Assembly (NCBI GenBank): GCA_003254905.1
Contig: QANU01064042.1
Coordinates: 69,456 to 133,455 of the forward strand
Direction: 5' to 3'
From: Nissolia schottii
Taxonomy: Eukaryota; Streptophyta; Magnoliopsida; Fabales; Fabaceae
Length of the DNA: 64,000 nucleotides
In this document: one piece after another, positions 22,600 to 33,670 of the stretch
Layout of the letters: every line of letters begins with the position of its first letter
How positions within the stretch are numbered: position 1 is the stretch's first letter
Program-made: the position numbers and the translations under genes
Notes under the pieces: generated by a model
What the model was told of the DNA's origin: nothing
Databases searched by the model: none
The model's input: only the letters and a program-made list of their open reading frames with translations

Positions 22600-25500
22600 A
22601 AAAAGCATTAAGGGCTTTCCTCTAAGCATCCACAGAAGAAATAAAAGAGACAAGTTCCAAACGCCTGGCCTGAAGAGTCTGAATGCGATTTCCCAAGGAG
22701 CACCGTTCAGCGTCCACTTGGACGAGTTCAAACCGGTAGTTATCATGTTTTGTCTCAAGAGCAGCAATATGAGCAGCATCCACGGAGGGGACGGGACGAC
22801 CACAAAGGCCAGTCAGCTTGTCAAGCCATTCACAGCTAAAACCATATAGGCGCAGAGAGCTAATCATGGCTTGGAGAGTACCTTGGTGCAGTTCCAATAC
22901 CTCGTACATGATGCAACTCAACAAGAATTGGTAGGCATGTAAGAATGATTGATAAGCAAGTCTTTTGTGGGCGCCGTGCACATGACGGGGCAAGCAAAAA
23001 TCTGGAAACTTCTTGGTAACTCCAGACAAGACAGCAGCATCCTCAGAACCGAAAGAAGTAAATTCTCGGGATATAAGGGCTGGAGTGAAACATAGCACCG
23101 AAAAGAATAAGTAACCATAATACATACATAAAAAAAAACATACAGGAAAGGAAAGAAGCGACGCCCTAGACAAAGGGGTACAATACCAAGACAATCAGCA
23201 GCAGAGGAGTTTGGGTTTGTCATAGCTGCAGGCGAAGCACTAATAGAGGCATGTGGCTCAACACTAGTAGCCACGCCAGAAGCAGAAACAGGAAAGGAGC
23301 AGCAAGAAATATCGTCGCCATCAGCAAGTAGAGGGACAATGGAAGAAGCATTAATAACATCGTTGCGTCCAACTTGGGAAAAAGAAATAGCTCCCTCAAC
23401 CTCTGAGGGTTCTGTCCCTTTAGGCACCGGAGAATCAACAACCTTGTCACCGACATTTGAAGTAGCAACATCAGCTCCAGCACTTGAGAACTTAACACCC
23501 CTGCCATTGAAGAACCAGTAAAGCCTTTAGGAGAGCCATCTGCAAAAACACAAATATCAGAAAAGGAGTCAACGGATAACAATATTAAGACCAGACCAGC
23601 ATCTTCTCTATGCCAAACAATCCTATAGCATGCACCTGTCCTTGGAATTTCTTCAAGAGTTCGGGGAGACGAAGTAGCATGAAGCACCGGCAACGACAGC
23701 ACTTCGGGAACCTCAAAAGAAGATGGTGTCACAAGATTTGCATCAGAAGACACTTTCAGCACGTACGGATACCCAGAAGTCAGGTTCATGTGCGCACATA
23801 GACAGAAAAGCATTAATAAAGCCAACACGTAATACAATAAAGGGAAGCACAGACAGTTCGAAAACAAGACATCACCAACAAAGGAGAAGTGGGGCGGTAC
23901 GGCAGGTCAGAGGAGCATTTAGAAGCTTTCTCCACAGTATTTGGGACAACCTCCACGACATCAACTTGAAGGTCATCCGTGCCACACGAGTTGGCAGGCG
24001 GGGCATCATGGCAGGAAGCGGGAGAAAGACGCTCTCCTGCAATAGGAATGGAAGAATTTTCAAACATGTCACAAAGAGAGTTAGGCTTAGAGGCATCTCC
24101 CTTCTGGTTGTCACCTTCCCCAATTGTTGTGCTACACGGAACAGAAGCGAATGACTTTGACAAAGAACTTGAGTTTTTAGAAGACAAACTAGTCTCTTCA
24201 GAAGTATCAATTGGTATAGGGTCTGAAGTATTGTAAGTGGTAGCAGCAACACGGACCAAGCTATGAAGACGAGCTGAGGAACGAACCCTTTGGGAGAAAC
24301 GCTTTGCACGGTGGGAGTTGCAGAGTCAGAAGCAACCGCAAGACGTTTAGCGAGAGGTATGGCACAAGAGTTTGCTGTTGTTTGTCTTTTTTTGGTGGGA
24401 GAAGGAGCAACACATTTTGCAACAAATCAGACACACGATCATAAAACCAAATAAACAAATAAAAGGGAAAACAAGCAGAGCAAGGTCTAAATAAAACAAA
24501 TGCATAGTACCTCTGCTCTCGCCCGTCACGAAGTATGGGTCCTTGCACATAATGTTGATACTGGAGGAAGGCTCCGAGCTCTGTCTTCGCTCATAGTCAG
24601 AAATACCCCTCCTTAATGCTTCATGATAGATTGCATAGCTCTCAGTCGCGCCGCAAACCCGGTTACTAGGCACCACACAAGAAGGGTCGAATTGAGGAAG
24701 TGGCAGTGAAAATAGGAAATGTACCATGGTTTCCTCCAAAGGGCACAGGGGGAACTCAACGCCTGAAGGTAATTGGTCCCAACCAAATTAACGACTCACA
24801 CGATTAAGACAATACATAAAAGGAAAGAATAAACCACCATGAGAGGAGAAGGGGTCTGTAATCAGGAAGCCCGGCATCACACCAGGGGAAGCACACTTCT
24901 CCCAGAAATCACACACACCTTCTGTCAAAGCCAACGGATCATCCCTAGGCCCGGTGGCGAAATCCCCATAAATCCAGCAAGGAAAATCTGAAATCTGAGA
25001 AGAGGCAAGAGAAGAGTAAGGACAGAAAGAGAAAGCTCTCACATTGTCAAGAACCTCAGTCAAATACTTGGCAGGGTGGCGGGCCGACCAACACCACGAG
25101 CGAGGGTAACCGAAAGAATGTACACGGTCACGAGCCTTGGGGCTGTCATCTATAGATTCCACACAAGAAGGAGCGTGCATAGGAAATCACTCAAACAGAA
25201 AATGCATCAAAAACGTTTCATGCACATAGCAATTGATCAGAAATCGTCCCCATGAAATCTTCATCTATTCTTGGACTTGGTCGAGATGACCATACAAAGA
25301 ACCTAAGAACAAGGGGGCTAAGGCCACGCGGCGCCCCTCAACGATCAACGAGGCCAGAACGAATACCCCGGGGCTAACAGAGCCCTCAGGAGGGCCAGGG
25401 AAAACAAAGCGGGATAACCAAAAAGCGACAAAGGCGGCGCACTTTAGATGGGGGTTAACCTCATCGGGACTAGGGTAGAAAGCTGCGCCCTTGAACAAGT

Positions 25501-26150
25501 AATCACCATAAAAATAACGCAACCAACCGGAAAAAGTCTGCTTAACAATATCGCTTGGACTTTGCTTACGTTTCCCTTGCTGCGTTGCATGACGACTTAC
25601 CTTCCCCTGGGCGACTCTCTGCTCATCGCAAAACTGTCGAGAAAAGTGTCTGGCATCAATTTTTGCCCGGCGCAGCTTGCAGACCATGTCAATTACAGAC
25701 GATTTCAGAGGGAGACTCGTTACATCAACCTCGCCTACGGTAGGAAGCTTCGCCAAAACGACGTCTTCCATTACTGGCGTAAATTCACCCCAGGCAGTAA
25801 TGAACGTATGGGTGCTTTGGCACCAACACTGAACAAGGAAAAGTAGATCGTCCAGGGGCTTAGGGCTTCGAATTATTTAGAAGACCAGATAGCGTTAGCG
25901 ACACTAGCCCGACGAAGAAGCTCCAGGAACGAGCCATCGTGGAAAAAAATGTGGTCCACCCAGCGGGCCCAAAGTCGTGAGCAAAAGCCTGAATGGGGAA
26001 ATGGATAGAAACCCAAGGGAACTCCTGTCGAAGGAGACAAGAGCGCAACAAAGAGGGGCCCACGTGGTGGCTCGATTTAGAGGTAAAAGAATACCTCGTA
26101 ACCGCACGACAATCAGCAACCAGAACACCCATTGAAGCGCCGAAGTCAAC
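22600..26150 (-). pseudogene. Plant mobile domain (PMD, aminotransferase-like) gene carried antisense in the gypsy element
   Basis: Reading the minus strand: FGASMGVLVADCRAVTRYSF (about 26150) and SFLELLRRASVANAIWSS (about 25925, another frame). Next come LVQCWCQSTHTFITAWGEFT and the long frame 25771-25265 (LPTVGEVDVTSLPLKSSVID, FSGWLRYFYGDY, CAAFVAFWLSRFVFPGPPEG, VALAPLFLGSLYGHLDQVQE). These match the PF10536 plant mobile domain in order. Later exon-like frames (25180-24788, 24739-24540, 24260-23880, 23430-23200) give the Ser/Thr-rich middle. 22990-22622 (HIAALETKHDNYRFELVQVD, QTLQARRLELVSFI) gives a C-terminal coiled coil. At least two frameshifts in the first 300 bases suggest decay. PMD proteins in plants include MAIN/MAIL silencing factors, and the domain spread with transposons. 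Here it sits inside one. Confidence 0.7.
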
Positions 26151-26404
26151 CAGATCAGCCTAATTGAGGGTTCGTAGACTTGTTTTGAAACTTAAGGAAT
26201 GTAGGAAGGGAAAAGTGAAAGAAAATAGATGAAAGGAAAAATGAAGAAAATGAGGAATATGAGGGTTGGACGGTGAGGGGTGAATAGCCCTGCCTTCCAA
26301 TCCAAGCCCTTGTGTCGATTTCAGATACGCCCCTGAGTTCGGGCTTTTTTTTCCTTGTGTCTTTTTTGCTGGTTTCTGCTATGCGTCTTTCCCCATTCGG
26401 GCTT

Positions 26405-28195
26405 CCGTGTGTTCTAGCTTTTGGAGCAGATCAGTTTGATCAACAGCATCCAAAGGAGGCCAAAGATAGAAGCTCATTCTTTAATTGGTGGAATTTCTTT
26501 GTTTGCATAAGTTGCATGACAACTCTTGGGATCTTGAACTACATACAGGACAACCTTAGTTGGGTTATTGGATTCGGAATCCCCTGTGTTGCAATGATCA
26601 TTGGATTGCTTGTTTTCATTATTGGAACAAGCACCTACAGGTTTCATATTAAAGGCCACAACAAGAGCCCCTTCCTCAGAATTTGCCGCGTGTTTGTTGC
26701 GGCCATAAGAAATAGGCAAAGTACGACGGCCATCAGAGAGGATTGTGGTGGACTACCTCCTCATCAAAGTTCCGAACATTTCAAGTAAGGATTTAAGTTG
26801 TCAATTTTTTTCTTGTTTCGTAGCCCTTTAAGTCATTTTGTTATCTTAATCGTCAATAATGTTCTTAAAGTAGCAACTACGATGAGATACATTACAGTCT
26901 AACATGAGTTTTGCTTCAATATTTTATGCATGGCACTTTATTTTAAATGGTACACACATTGCACCTTCAACTGAACTAACATTTTGATTATAGTTAGGGA
27001 AGGATCTAAGGGTCAGCATTAAACTTAAAACTTACTCCATATATCTAGAGTGTATAGATGAAATGTTCTATTTATTTATTGGTGGATTTTTTGGTGCCCT
27101 CAGGGGCACCATACCCCTCACTCTAGTTTAACATTGTATTAACTTTAAAGGATGTCAAATAATCATAAGAATGTTCATAATGAAATCTTAATTTATGTTT
27201 GGTTACATAATTTTTCCAATTTTTACTTCCAAAACTTGAATTCCCAAATTTAAACTAAAAAAAAGTTGAAAAAAACCTTACATTATTCTCTGCGTGGAGC
27301 CTTATGTCTTTGGATTTGAGAAGACTATGATTGCTTTGACCGAGGTTAGCTAATCATTTTCTACATTTTCAGCTTCCTCAACAAGGCACTGTTAGCACGG
27401 GAAGATGGTAAAGAAGAGGAGAGCACTACCTGTAGCGTGAGTGAGGTGGAAGAAGCAAAGGCAATAATGAGGCTGGTTCCTATTTGGGCTACAATTCTGG
27501 TATACGGTGTTGTGTTTGCCCAAGCTTCTACTTTTTTCACCAAGCAAGGGATTACTCTTGACCGAAACATATTTGGAGGCTTTGACATACCCGCAGCTTC
27601 TCTTCAAACTCTTGGGGCCTTGGGCATCTTGGTCTTCATCCCCATCTATGACTGCCTCTTTGTGCCATTAGCAAGAGCCATCACTGGGAGACCCTCCGGC
27701 ATCACAATGCTACAAAGGATTGGGACTGGCATCCTCATATCCATATTCACAATAGTATTTGCAGCTCTCGTTGAGACGAAGAGATTGAAAACGGCACGAG
27801 AGTCCGGCCTTGTCGATGACCCAAGCGCAACTGTCCCCATGAGCGTGTTGTGGCTGATTCCCCAATACTTCTTGAGTGGAGTTGGAGAGGTGTTCACAGC
27901 GGTGGGCCTTCAGGAGCTTTTCTATGATCAGGCCCCAAATGAATTGCGAAGCGTGGGGCTTGCACTCTACATGAGCATTTACGGCGTGGGAAGCTTCCTG
28001 AGCAGCTTTCTGATTTTGGGGATAGAAGCTGCGACGAGTAGATGTGGGCAGAACAGTTGGTTTGCTGATAATCTACACGTGGCGCATCTTGATTACTTTT
28101 ACTGGCTACTTGCTGCGCTCAGCGTCGTCAGTTTCGCTCTCTTCATCTCCTTTGCAAAATCTTACGTTTATAATACCAAAGGAAACTTAAGTTGA
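26405..28195 (+). pseudogene. NPF/PTR-family transporter, copy B, exons 3 (5'-truncated) and 4
   Basis: Exon 3 is recognisable from PCVLAFGADQFDQQHPKEAK (26405) to a GTAAGG donor at 26785. It includes SFFNWWNFFVCISCMTTLGI and WVIGFGIPCVAMIIGLLVF (membrane helices 5-6) and the cytosolic loop. Its first part (normally GLGLLTLSA...FFFSLYLVALAQGGHK) is replaced by transposon sequence. Exon 4 (27373-28195) is open and complete: FLNKALLAREDG, AKAIMRLVPIWATILVYGVV, ERxGI-like TKQGITLDRN, then helices 7-12 to SYVYNTKGNLS and TGA. The AA/C junction restores codon N. The C-terminal half would fold as the second PTR bundle, but the gene lacks parts of exons 2 and 3. It is therefore a pseudogene unless the assembly is wrong. 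Confidence 0.75.
26785..27372 (+). other. NPF copy B intron 3
   Basis: GTAAGG donor and TACATTTTCAG acceptor. AT-rich, with no nested element recognised. Confidence 0.7.
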
Positions 28196-28206
28196 TAGTA
28201 AGGCGA

Positions 28207-28644
28207 TGTTAGTTGTGATTTTCCAATTGATCAATTCATGGAAATAACGACCTTGAAATTTATGATTATCACAGTGTATGTAAGATTAAGAACGAGAGGC
28301 ACATACTCGGATCCATTTGTTGTCGGATGAAATTCTCTGTTTCTTTTCCCCTCTCTACATTTAATCGTTTGAACTTTGAACCCCTTCTGATGGTGAGAAG
28401 AAAGCTTTCTTTGGCAAATCTCAAATCCTAATGATTTCAGAATTCTTTGGAATCCTTGAATCCTTATTTTTCTTTGAGTAAGGCCATCTTATTTATAAGG
28501 GAGAGGGAATGATCGGTTTTACTAAAATACCCCACTAACTCTATCATATCTTATAGAATTAATTACCATCATCTTAATTCCCTTTAATTAGAATTAGTAC
28601 CAGTCATGGACCATATTATTATGAGATTATGAAATAATCTTACA
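28207..28644 (-). repeat. Copia LTR C (3' LTR)
   Basis: 438 bases, TGTTAG...TTACA on the plus strand, matching LTRs A and B. This copy shows the complete outer end that LTR A has lost. Confidence 0.8.
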
Positions 28645-28991
28645 ATCTGCCACTTGGTCCATGTGACGACTTAAAGATCCAATAACTATAAGCATGCACT
28701 TTACATTGGAGAACTCTCTTCTTTCATTGAATTGAGCTGGTTGAATCATGGCGGTCAATGTCAATTAAAACGACATGTTTCCTTCCGTGTATCACAAGCA
28801 ACTTAAACCAAAGAGCTTTAATCGAGACATATTATGACCTTTGACTTTAATGTCCATAACATGTTATTACACAGAACACTACATGTACATAATACGATGT
28901 GAATAACAAATAAATAAAGAAGAAACATAACTTTAACTGAATTCATAAGTGTCATAACAATACGAGCAAGTTCCACACATATGTATACATA

Positions 28992-29396
28992 TCAAGCTAA
29001 CAAGGACTTATCAATAATGCCCATACTTTTAACATGACCAGAAAATATTTTGGGCAGCAACCCTTTGGTTAGCGTATTTGTTATCATTGATCCTGTACCA
29101 ATATGCTCAATCGACACTTTTTGTTTCTGCACTTCTTCCTTAATTGACAGGTACTTTAAATCCATGTGTTTTGCACCCTTGGAATACGTGTCATTCTTCG
29201 AGAGGAAGACTGGTGCGGAATTGTTACAATAAATTCTTAGCGGCCTAGCTATGCTGTCGACAATACTAAGCCCCAAGACAAAATTCCGCAACCATAATGC
29301 ATGAGCTGTGGCCTCAAAGCATGCCACAAATTCAGCTTCCATAGTAGAAGTAGCGATAATAGACTCTTTTCCACTTTTCCATGAAACAGCCCCCAA
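28992..29396 (-). pseudogene. Copia RNase H domain fragment
   Basis: Frame with VSWKSGKESIIATSTMEAEF (the SKKQ..VA.SS.EAEY signature), ATAHALWLRNFVLGL, IYCNNSAPVFLSKNDTYSKG, KHMDLKYLSIKEEVQKQKVS and IEHIGTGSMITNTLTKGL. These are the collinear motifs of the copia RNase H and pol terminus. The frame starts at a Met inside the domain, so the upstream pol is missing. Confidence 0.85.
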
Positions 29397-29399
29397 CTC

Positions 29400-29524
29400 A
29401 GCAAGGTTAGTAAGGCCTCGCTAAAATTGCTTAGGAAAAATCTAGTGGGAGAAACTATTGTTTTTTTTTAGGAGAAAAGAAATACTAAACCTCCCAAATT
29501 AAGACAACAAAAAACGTAACAATT
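29400..29524 (-). repeat. LINE 3'-end-like block
   Basis: It matches 2105-2237 closely (AAGGCCTCGCTAAAATTGC, GTGGGAGAAACT, ACCTCCCAAATTAAGACAA). It probably represents the 3' UTR of the LINE family that also occurs at 2105-3540 and 55200-56570. Confidence 0.5.
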
Positions 29525-30341
29525 AGTTCACCCTCCATTCATTCTCCTATTACAGTCACATAATCTGAAATTCATTGTTTCAATATATCTGTACAACATG
29601 CATGGTTGACTTTAAGATCTATGAATGCAAACTATTAGCAAGTCAACGAGGAATTAACAAGAAACATAGATTTGGTGGGTTAATGAATGAAAATAAAACA
29701 CCAAGTTATAAAAGAAGAAAAACTGAATAATGCTGAAAATATGTTACGAAGACAATAACCCTATTAAAAAATATGTCTAGGTGTTTTTCATCATTTGCCA
29801 ATTTAGATTCAAAAGTATCCCAAAAACATGTGCAACGGAACGATTGGTACTGCCACCTTTCTTAGATATGATTCCAAAACACAATGTCCGTAACCTGAAT
29901 CTAAGTAAAAAAAAATTCCGATTTATATGTGGATGGCAGCATTTTATGAACATGAACAGAAAATTGGTAATGTTGATTTTGGTTCAAAGTATAAGTTCGA
30001 GGTACTTTAGTTCTTAAAATTTAAAATTTGATTTTTTAATTCTTGAAATGGTAAGTTATAAGTCAAATTAGTCCATCAAGTCATTATCATTATTATACTG
30101 CAAATGTGTTATAACTGCACTTAAAACTGCAAATAAGGTCGTCAAAGCAGTTATGGTGGTAAACGAAGTTGCAAAGTGAAAGAACACGCACTAACATAGT
30201 GGAAAAGAGGTCTGACACACTAGAATTCCCTCTCTTTGTGCTATATATCACAAACCCACTTCGGCAACTATTTACTACATTTAACACTTACCAGCTAATA
30301 ACTTCACAAATTCATTTCCTTCAATTCCATAATATTACATA
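29525..30341. other. Intergenic stretch, no gene seen
   Basis: AT-rich and without recognisable coding or repeat structure. Confidence 0.4.
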
Positions 30342-31476
30342 CAAAGGCTTAGATGCACCTTACAAGTATAGTGCTTGATGCACCTAGTAAAATATGGTGG
30401 TCCATTTACATTTAACCACACTTATAAAATGTAGTTATATACGTTTTAGAAGTATGACTAAATGCATTTTGGATTTTATCCTCTCTCAACATATTTCTCC
30501 TATTATCAACTCTTTTACTTGCCTTCGATCCTCCGTCTCCTCCCAACACCCTCATGCAACAATGGCCTCTCTCTGCCAAGCCAAACAAAAATAACATTCA
30601 ACATATCTAAAGCTACCAATTGAGGGAAAAAATAAAATTCAGAGCATCGAACACAAGAATAAGGGATCAATCTCTCATAATCAAACAACCCCAAGAACTC
30701 ATTACCAACCAAAGCATGAGAAGTTTCAAACTTAACACCAACTTCTAGTAACAAGAAGGCCAAGATTTTTCATTTTAAAGATCCTTATGAACGCAGAATA
30801 AAAAACTGGGACAAATGTAGAAAAATTGGGACAAACAGATCTGAGACAACACAACAACCCAAAATAAAAAATAAAAAATCTGGGGCAAACTCAAATAAAT
30901 TATGAACTTGTGAACTTGAACACAAACAGACGGATCTAGGACAATAAACATGGGGCGGCAGAGCAAGCGGCTAAGTATGAGCAGTGAGCAATGAATGGCG
31001 AGCATCTACCAGTCGGAGCAATGAGCATTGTGCATCGAGCGGCAAGCATCGCGCAGCAATTGCAGATCCAGGCTTGCACACAAACAGATCTGGGTAAAGT
31101 GGTAACATCAACCTTGAACACAGATTTGATGAAAAACAACGGAGGACAGCCACAGATCGAAGGACGATGATGGTATAAAGACAGTGAGCTGCTGACAGAG
31201 TAAACAATTTTGCGACCGAAAGAGAGGGTAGGGTGGCAGAGTGCGGCAACGAACGACAGCCCAATAGAAGGGGAAGAGGTGGGGAGGGAAGGAACAAGCG
31301 AAAGAGAGAGGGAGAGGGTGATCTTTTCCGGTAAACTCAACCATTTTTAACCATTAAATACATTTAAGAAGCAACTAACGATTTAGATGATTGTGAGACA
31401 ATGGTACACCCTTATTTTATAACAAGAAGGTGCATCAAGCACGCACTAGAATTTGTAAGGGGCATTAAAGCCTTTG
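30342..31476. mobile_element. Non-autonomous DNA transposon with about 70-base terminal inverted repeats
   Basis: The left end (30342-30405: CAAAGGCTTAGATGCACC, TTACAAG, GTGCTTGATGCACCT, GGTCCATT) pairs with the reverse complement of 31400-31476 (CAAAGGCTTTAATGCCCC, TTACAAATT, GTGCTTGATGCACCT, GTACCATT). The 1.1-kb interior has several low-complexity frames but no transposase motif. No clean TSD was found. Confidence 0.65.
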
Positions 31477-32468
31477 CCAACACTACATATAAACTTTCAG
31501 TGAGATCTAACTGTTTATCATTTGCTTCTCTACCAAACAAGCATGCATATGCAGCAAACTTCAATATACATTATCAACTTCAAAAAGCTAGGGAAGTTGC
31601 TCTAAAGCTTCCCAATGGTGCACAAACAACTAACCAGCCAATATGAAAAAAATTGTGAAAGGACAAGCTCTCACCAAATTTTGAAAAGGACCTAAAGCAT
31701 CCTTAACCTGAGAGGATCAAAGTTGGCAACTTGACCTTGCCTGTATCCTCCCTTTTAGTAAAAGATCAATTCAATGATCAGGTCAAAACCCACCATCTAA
31801 GAAATAATCTGTTTCTTTCATCAGATTAAACAAATAACGGAGTGATAAATTCAGATAAAAGGTGGACAAAATTAAGAAGTCTATCTTGATACTACACTAA
31901 TTAATCTCCATCAGAAGGTTAAAGGAAATGCTCAAATACCAAATCAGATATCCTCTACAGGACAACAGGTTTTCCTGATTCATTTATCCAACCCATCTAA
32001 AGAATACGGTAATCATCATAAACAGGTGTTCGGTGAAGTAAAAGTACACATCATTCCAACAATAGTTTATTACGGATTAAGTGTTCAGAAGCACGGACTA
32101 TAATATTAAAGAAAAAACCCACAGATAACTATCTATTTCTGCTCTCTTCCAAGCTGCTTGATGGCATCAAACTCAAATAGATTTCAGAGTGAAATCCCAG
32201 CATCAGAATTAGTAAATCACTACAAAACATTCTGGTAGGCAGTGTTGGCACACCTGTAGTAAGATAACAAAGATTGCGTGCATGATTTTTGCCATACAAA
32301 ATATAAAAGCTACTATAGTTGGCACCAAAAATTAAAGTGTATGCCCACTCAGCTGAAAGAGATCTATCTATCATCTTTCCTACAACTATCAATGATCAAG
32401 AACTTACAATGATTCAAGAATTTGAGCCAGGAAAACAATAAAGGCAAAGGTACCCGTCAGGTTCTCTC
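31477..32468. other. Intergenic stretch, no gene seen
   Basis: I see no gene, RNA gene or clear repeat here. Confidence 0.4.
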
Positions 32469-32485
32469 AGTATAATGTACCACTA

Positions 32486-32666
32486 CCAATGGGGGTCGGT
32501 CCAAGTGGTAAGCGGCTTGGTATCGCTTAAGCAAAATCCCGAGTTCGAGACCTTGTGTACGCAGTTATCCCCGCTGGGAAACTCACCCGCCATTGCCAGG
32601 TGAGCGACCCGGGTCGACCCGGGTTAGTTAAGGCTAAGCCTTGAATACCGTGCAGGCAACCTAAAA
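32486..32666 (+). mobile_element. tRNA-derived SINE with 17-base target-site duplication
   Basis: The body has a tRNA-like head with a pol III A box (GGTCCAAGTGGTAAGC) and B box (GAGTTCGAGACC) about 35 bases apart, followed by a non-tRNA body containing GACCCGGGTCGACCCGGGTT. AGTATAATGTACCACTA flanks it perfectly at 32469-32485 and 32667-32683. Perfect duplications suggest a fairly young insertion. Confidence 0.85.
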
Positions 32667-32683
32667 AGTATAATGTACCACTA

Positions 32684-33235
32684 GAATGAGATTAAGCACT
32701 CAACCTACTGGCTACAGCTTTGGGCATAGATATATGCAGCTTCTCAATCTGTAGACAACAGAAAACCCACTTCCATTTTTCAAATCCGTATTAAAATTGA
32801 GCTAAACTCCAGGTTCGACTAGTTCCTCAACATTCATACAGAACAATTTCAGATATAACATGATCCAATCCAATCCAATCAAAACAACATGAAAATAAAC
32901 ACAAATGCACCATGACAAAGAGAATGCCTTATCCACATTCAACAAAAAAAAAAAAAAAAAAGATAACAAGGGCAAGAAGAGTCAACGATCTCTCACGATA
33001 ACCATCTGCAAAAATTAACAAGTTAAAACAGCAAACTAATGCTATCAAACGCAGTAACGAAGCTTCAGTTCAAGAAAGGAGTCCAAAACCCCCCTCCATC
33101 AGTTATTTTATACCCCTTATTACACAGAACCCAGCCTACATTCCCATCGAATAAACCCTAACCCGCAGAAAACAAAAAAAGAAAAAGCGCACCAATCAGG
33201 GTCCGATCCGAATACGCAGCGATTCGGATCGGGCC
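32684..33235. other. 3' flank / probable 3' UTR of the ESSS gene
   Basis: Low-complexity AT-rich DNA with an A(18) run near 32942. It lies downstream of the minus-strand ESSS stop, and no other gene is seen. Confidence 0.4.
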
Positions 33236-33670
33236 TCAATCGGACTCATCATACTCGTTTCCACCGTTGTCGTCGTCCTCGTTATCGTTCTTGATGCTGG
33301 TTGTTGTTGTGGTTGTTGTTGTTGTTGATGATGCGGCCGCCAGGCTGTTCTCCATCTTGAGGCGCTCGAGGGCCTTCTCGTGGGCCCAGGTCTCGATGGT
33401 GAGGTCGGGCTTGGCGTTGAGGCCGACGCCGAGGATGACGATGGCGAGGAAGCTGGTGATGTAGCACGGGAGCTCCCAGTCCTCCCACTTGCGGGACTGG
33501 CCCGGGAGAGGCGGGGTGCGGCTGAAGGGCAAGCCCTTGGGCCGCTCCTCGTGGCCCGCGCTCGTCCAACGGCTAGGCCCGGAGGACGCGCCGCCGCGTG
33601 CGCGAACAGACTGGAGGAGGCGGCGTCGGAGCATGTTGGAGGCGCTGCTTAAGGGCGTTGGGGCCGGCAT
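33236..33670 (-). CDS. Mitochondrial complex I ESSS subunit (NDUFB11-like)
   Basis: 144 codons in one exon. Small accessory subunit of NADH:ubiquinone oxidoreductase in the inner mitochondrial membrane; it contributes to the membrane arm and carries no cofactor. The sequence shows a basic N-terminus (MLRRRLLQSVRARGG, residues 13-27), the plant-ESSS core SRWTSAGHEERPKG (33-46) and RTPPLPGQSRKWEDWELPCY (51-70). One membrane helix (about 69-86, ITSFLAIVILGVGLNA) and TIETWAHEKALERLKME follow. The C-terminus is unusual: nine Thr in a row and a DNEDDD acidic tail, longer than I remember for the family. I chose the ATG at 33670 (MPAPTPL). The ATG at 33634 (MLRRR) is an equally good start. An upstream in-frame Met at 33802 would add a non-conserved Lys-rich stretch, probably 5' UTR. 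The frame is intact and probably expressed. Confidence 0.9.
   Translation of the reverse strand: MPAPTPLSSASNMLRRRLLQSVRARGGASSGPSRWTSAGHEERPKGLPFSRTPPLPGQSRKWEDWELPCYITSFLAIVILGVGLNAKPDLTIETWAHEKALERLKMENSLAAASSTTTTTTTTTSIKNDNEDDDNGGNEYDESD

Larger units (their letters stand above)
19740..26404 (+). mobile_element. 5'-truncated Ty3/gypsy element (Tat/Ogre-like layout) with an antisense mobile-domain gene
   Basis: The plus strand carries only the very end of pol (integrase C-terminus, 20052-20524). A GTTGGGGGAGACA stretch and about 2 kb of non-coding DNA with internal repeats follow, and then a gene in the opposite orientation with a plant mobile domain (26150-22600). Tat-lineage elements are known to have extra ORFs, sometimes antisense, between pol and the 3' LTR, which is the layout here. 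The right edge adjoins the NPF exon 3 remnant at about 26405. I could not find a second LTR, a TSD, or the rest of pol, so the left boundary is approximate. Confidence 0.6.
28207..29398 (-). mobile_element. Truncated copia element after NPF copy B (3' LTR and RNase H end)
   Basis: The LTR at 28207-28644 begins exactly 11 bases after the NPF stop, in the same TAGTAAGGCGA context as copy A. On the minus strand it is preceded by AAGTGGCAGAT, a copia-type polypurine tract region, and by an RNase H frame (29396-28992). The element is cut at about 29398. Confidence 0.75.

Noticed and set aside
32486-32560. A tRNA gene
   Set aside because: A and B boxes are present, but the acceptor stem does not close, and the 17-base TSD encloses a longer body, so it is a SINE.
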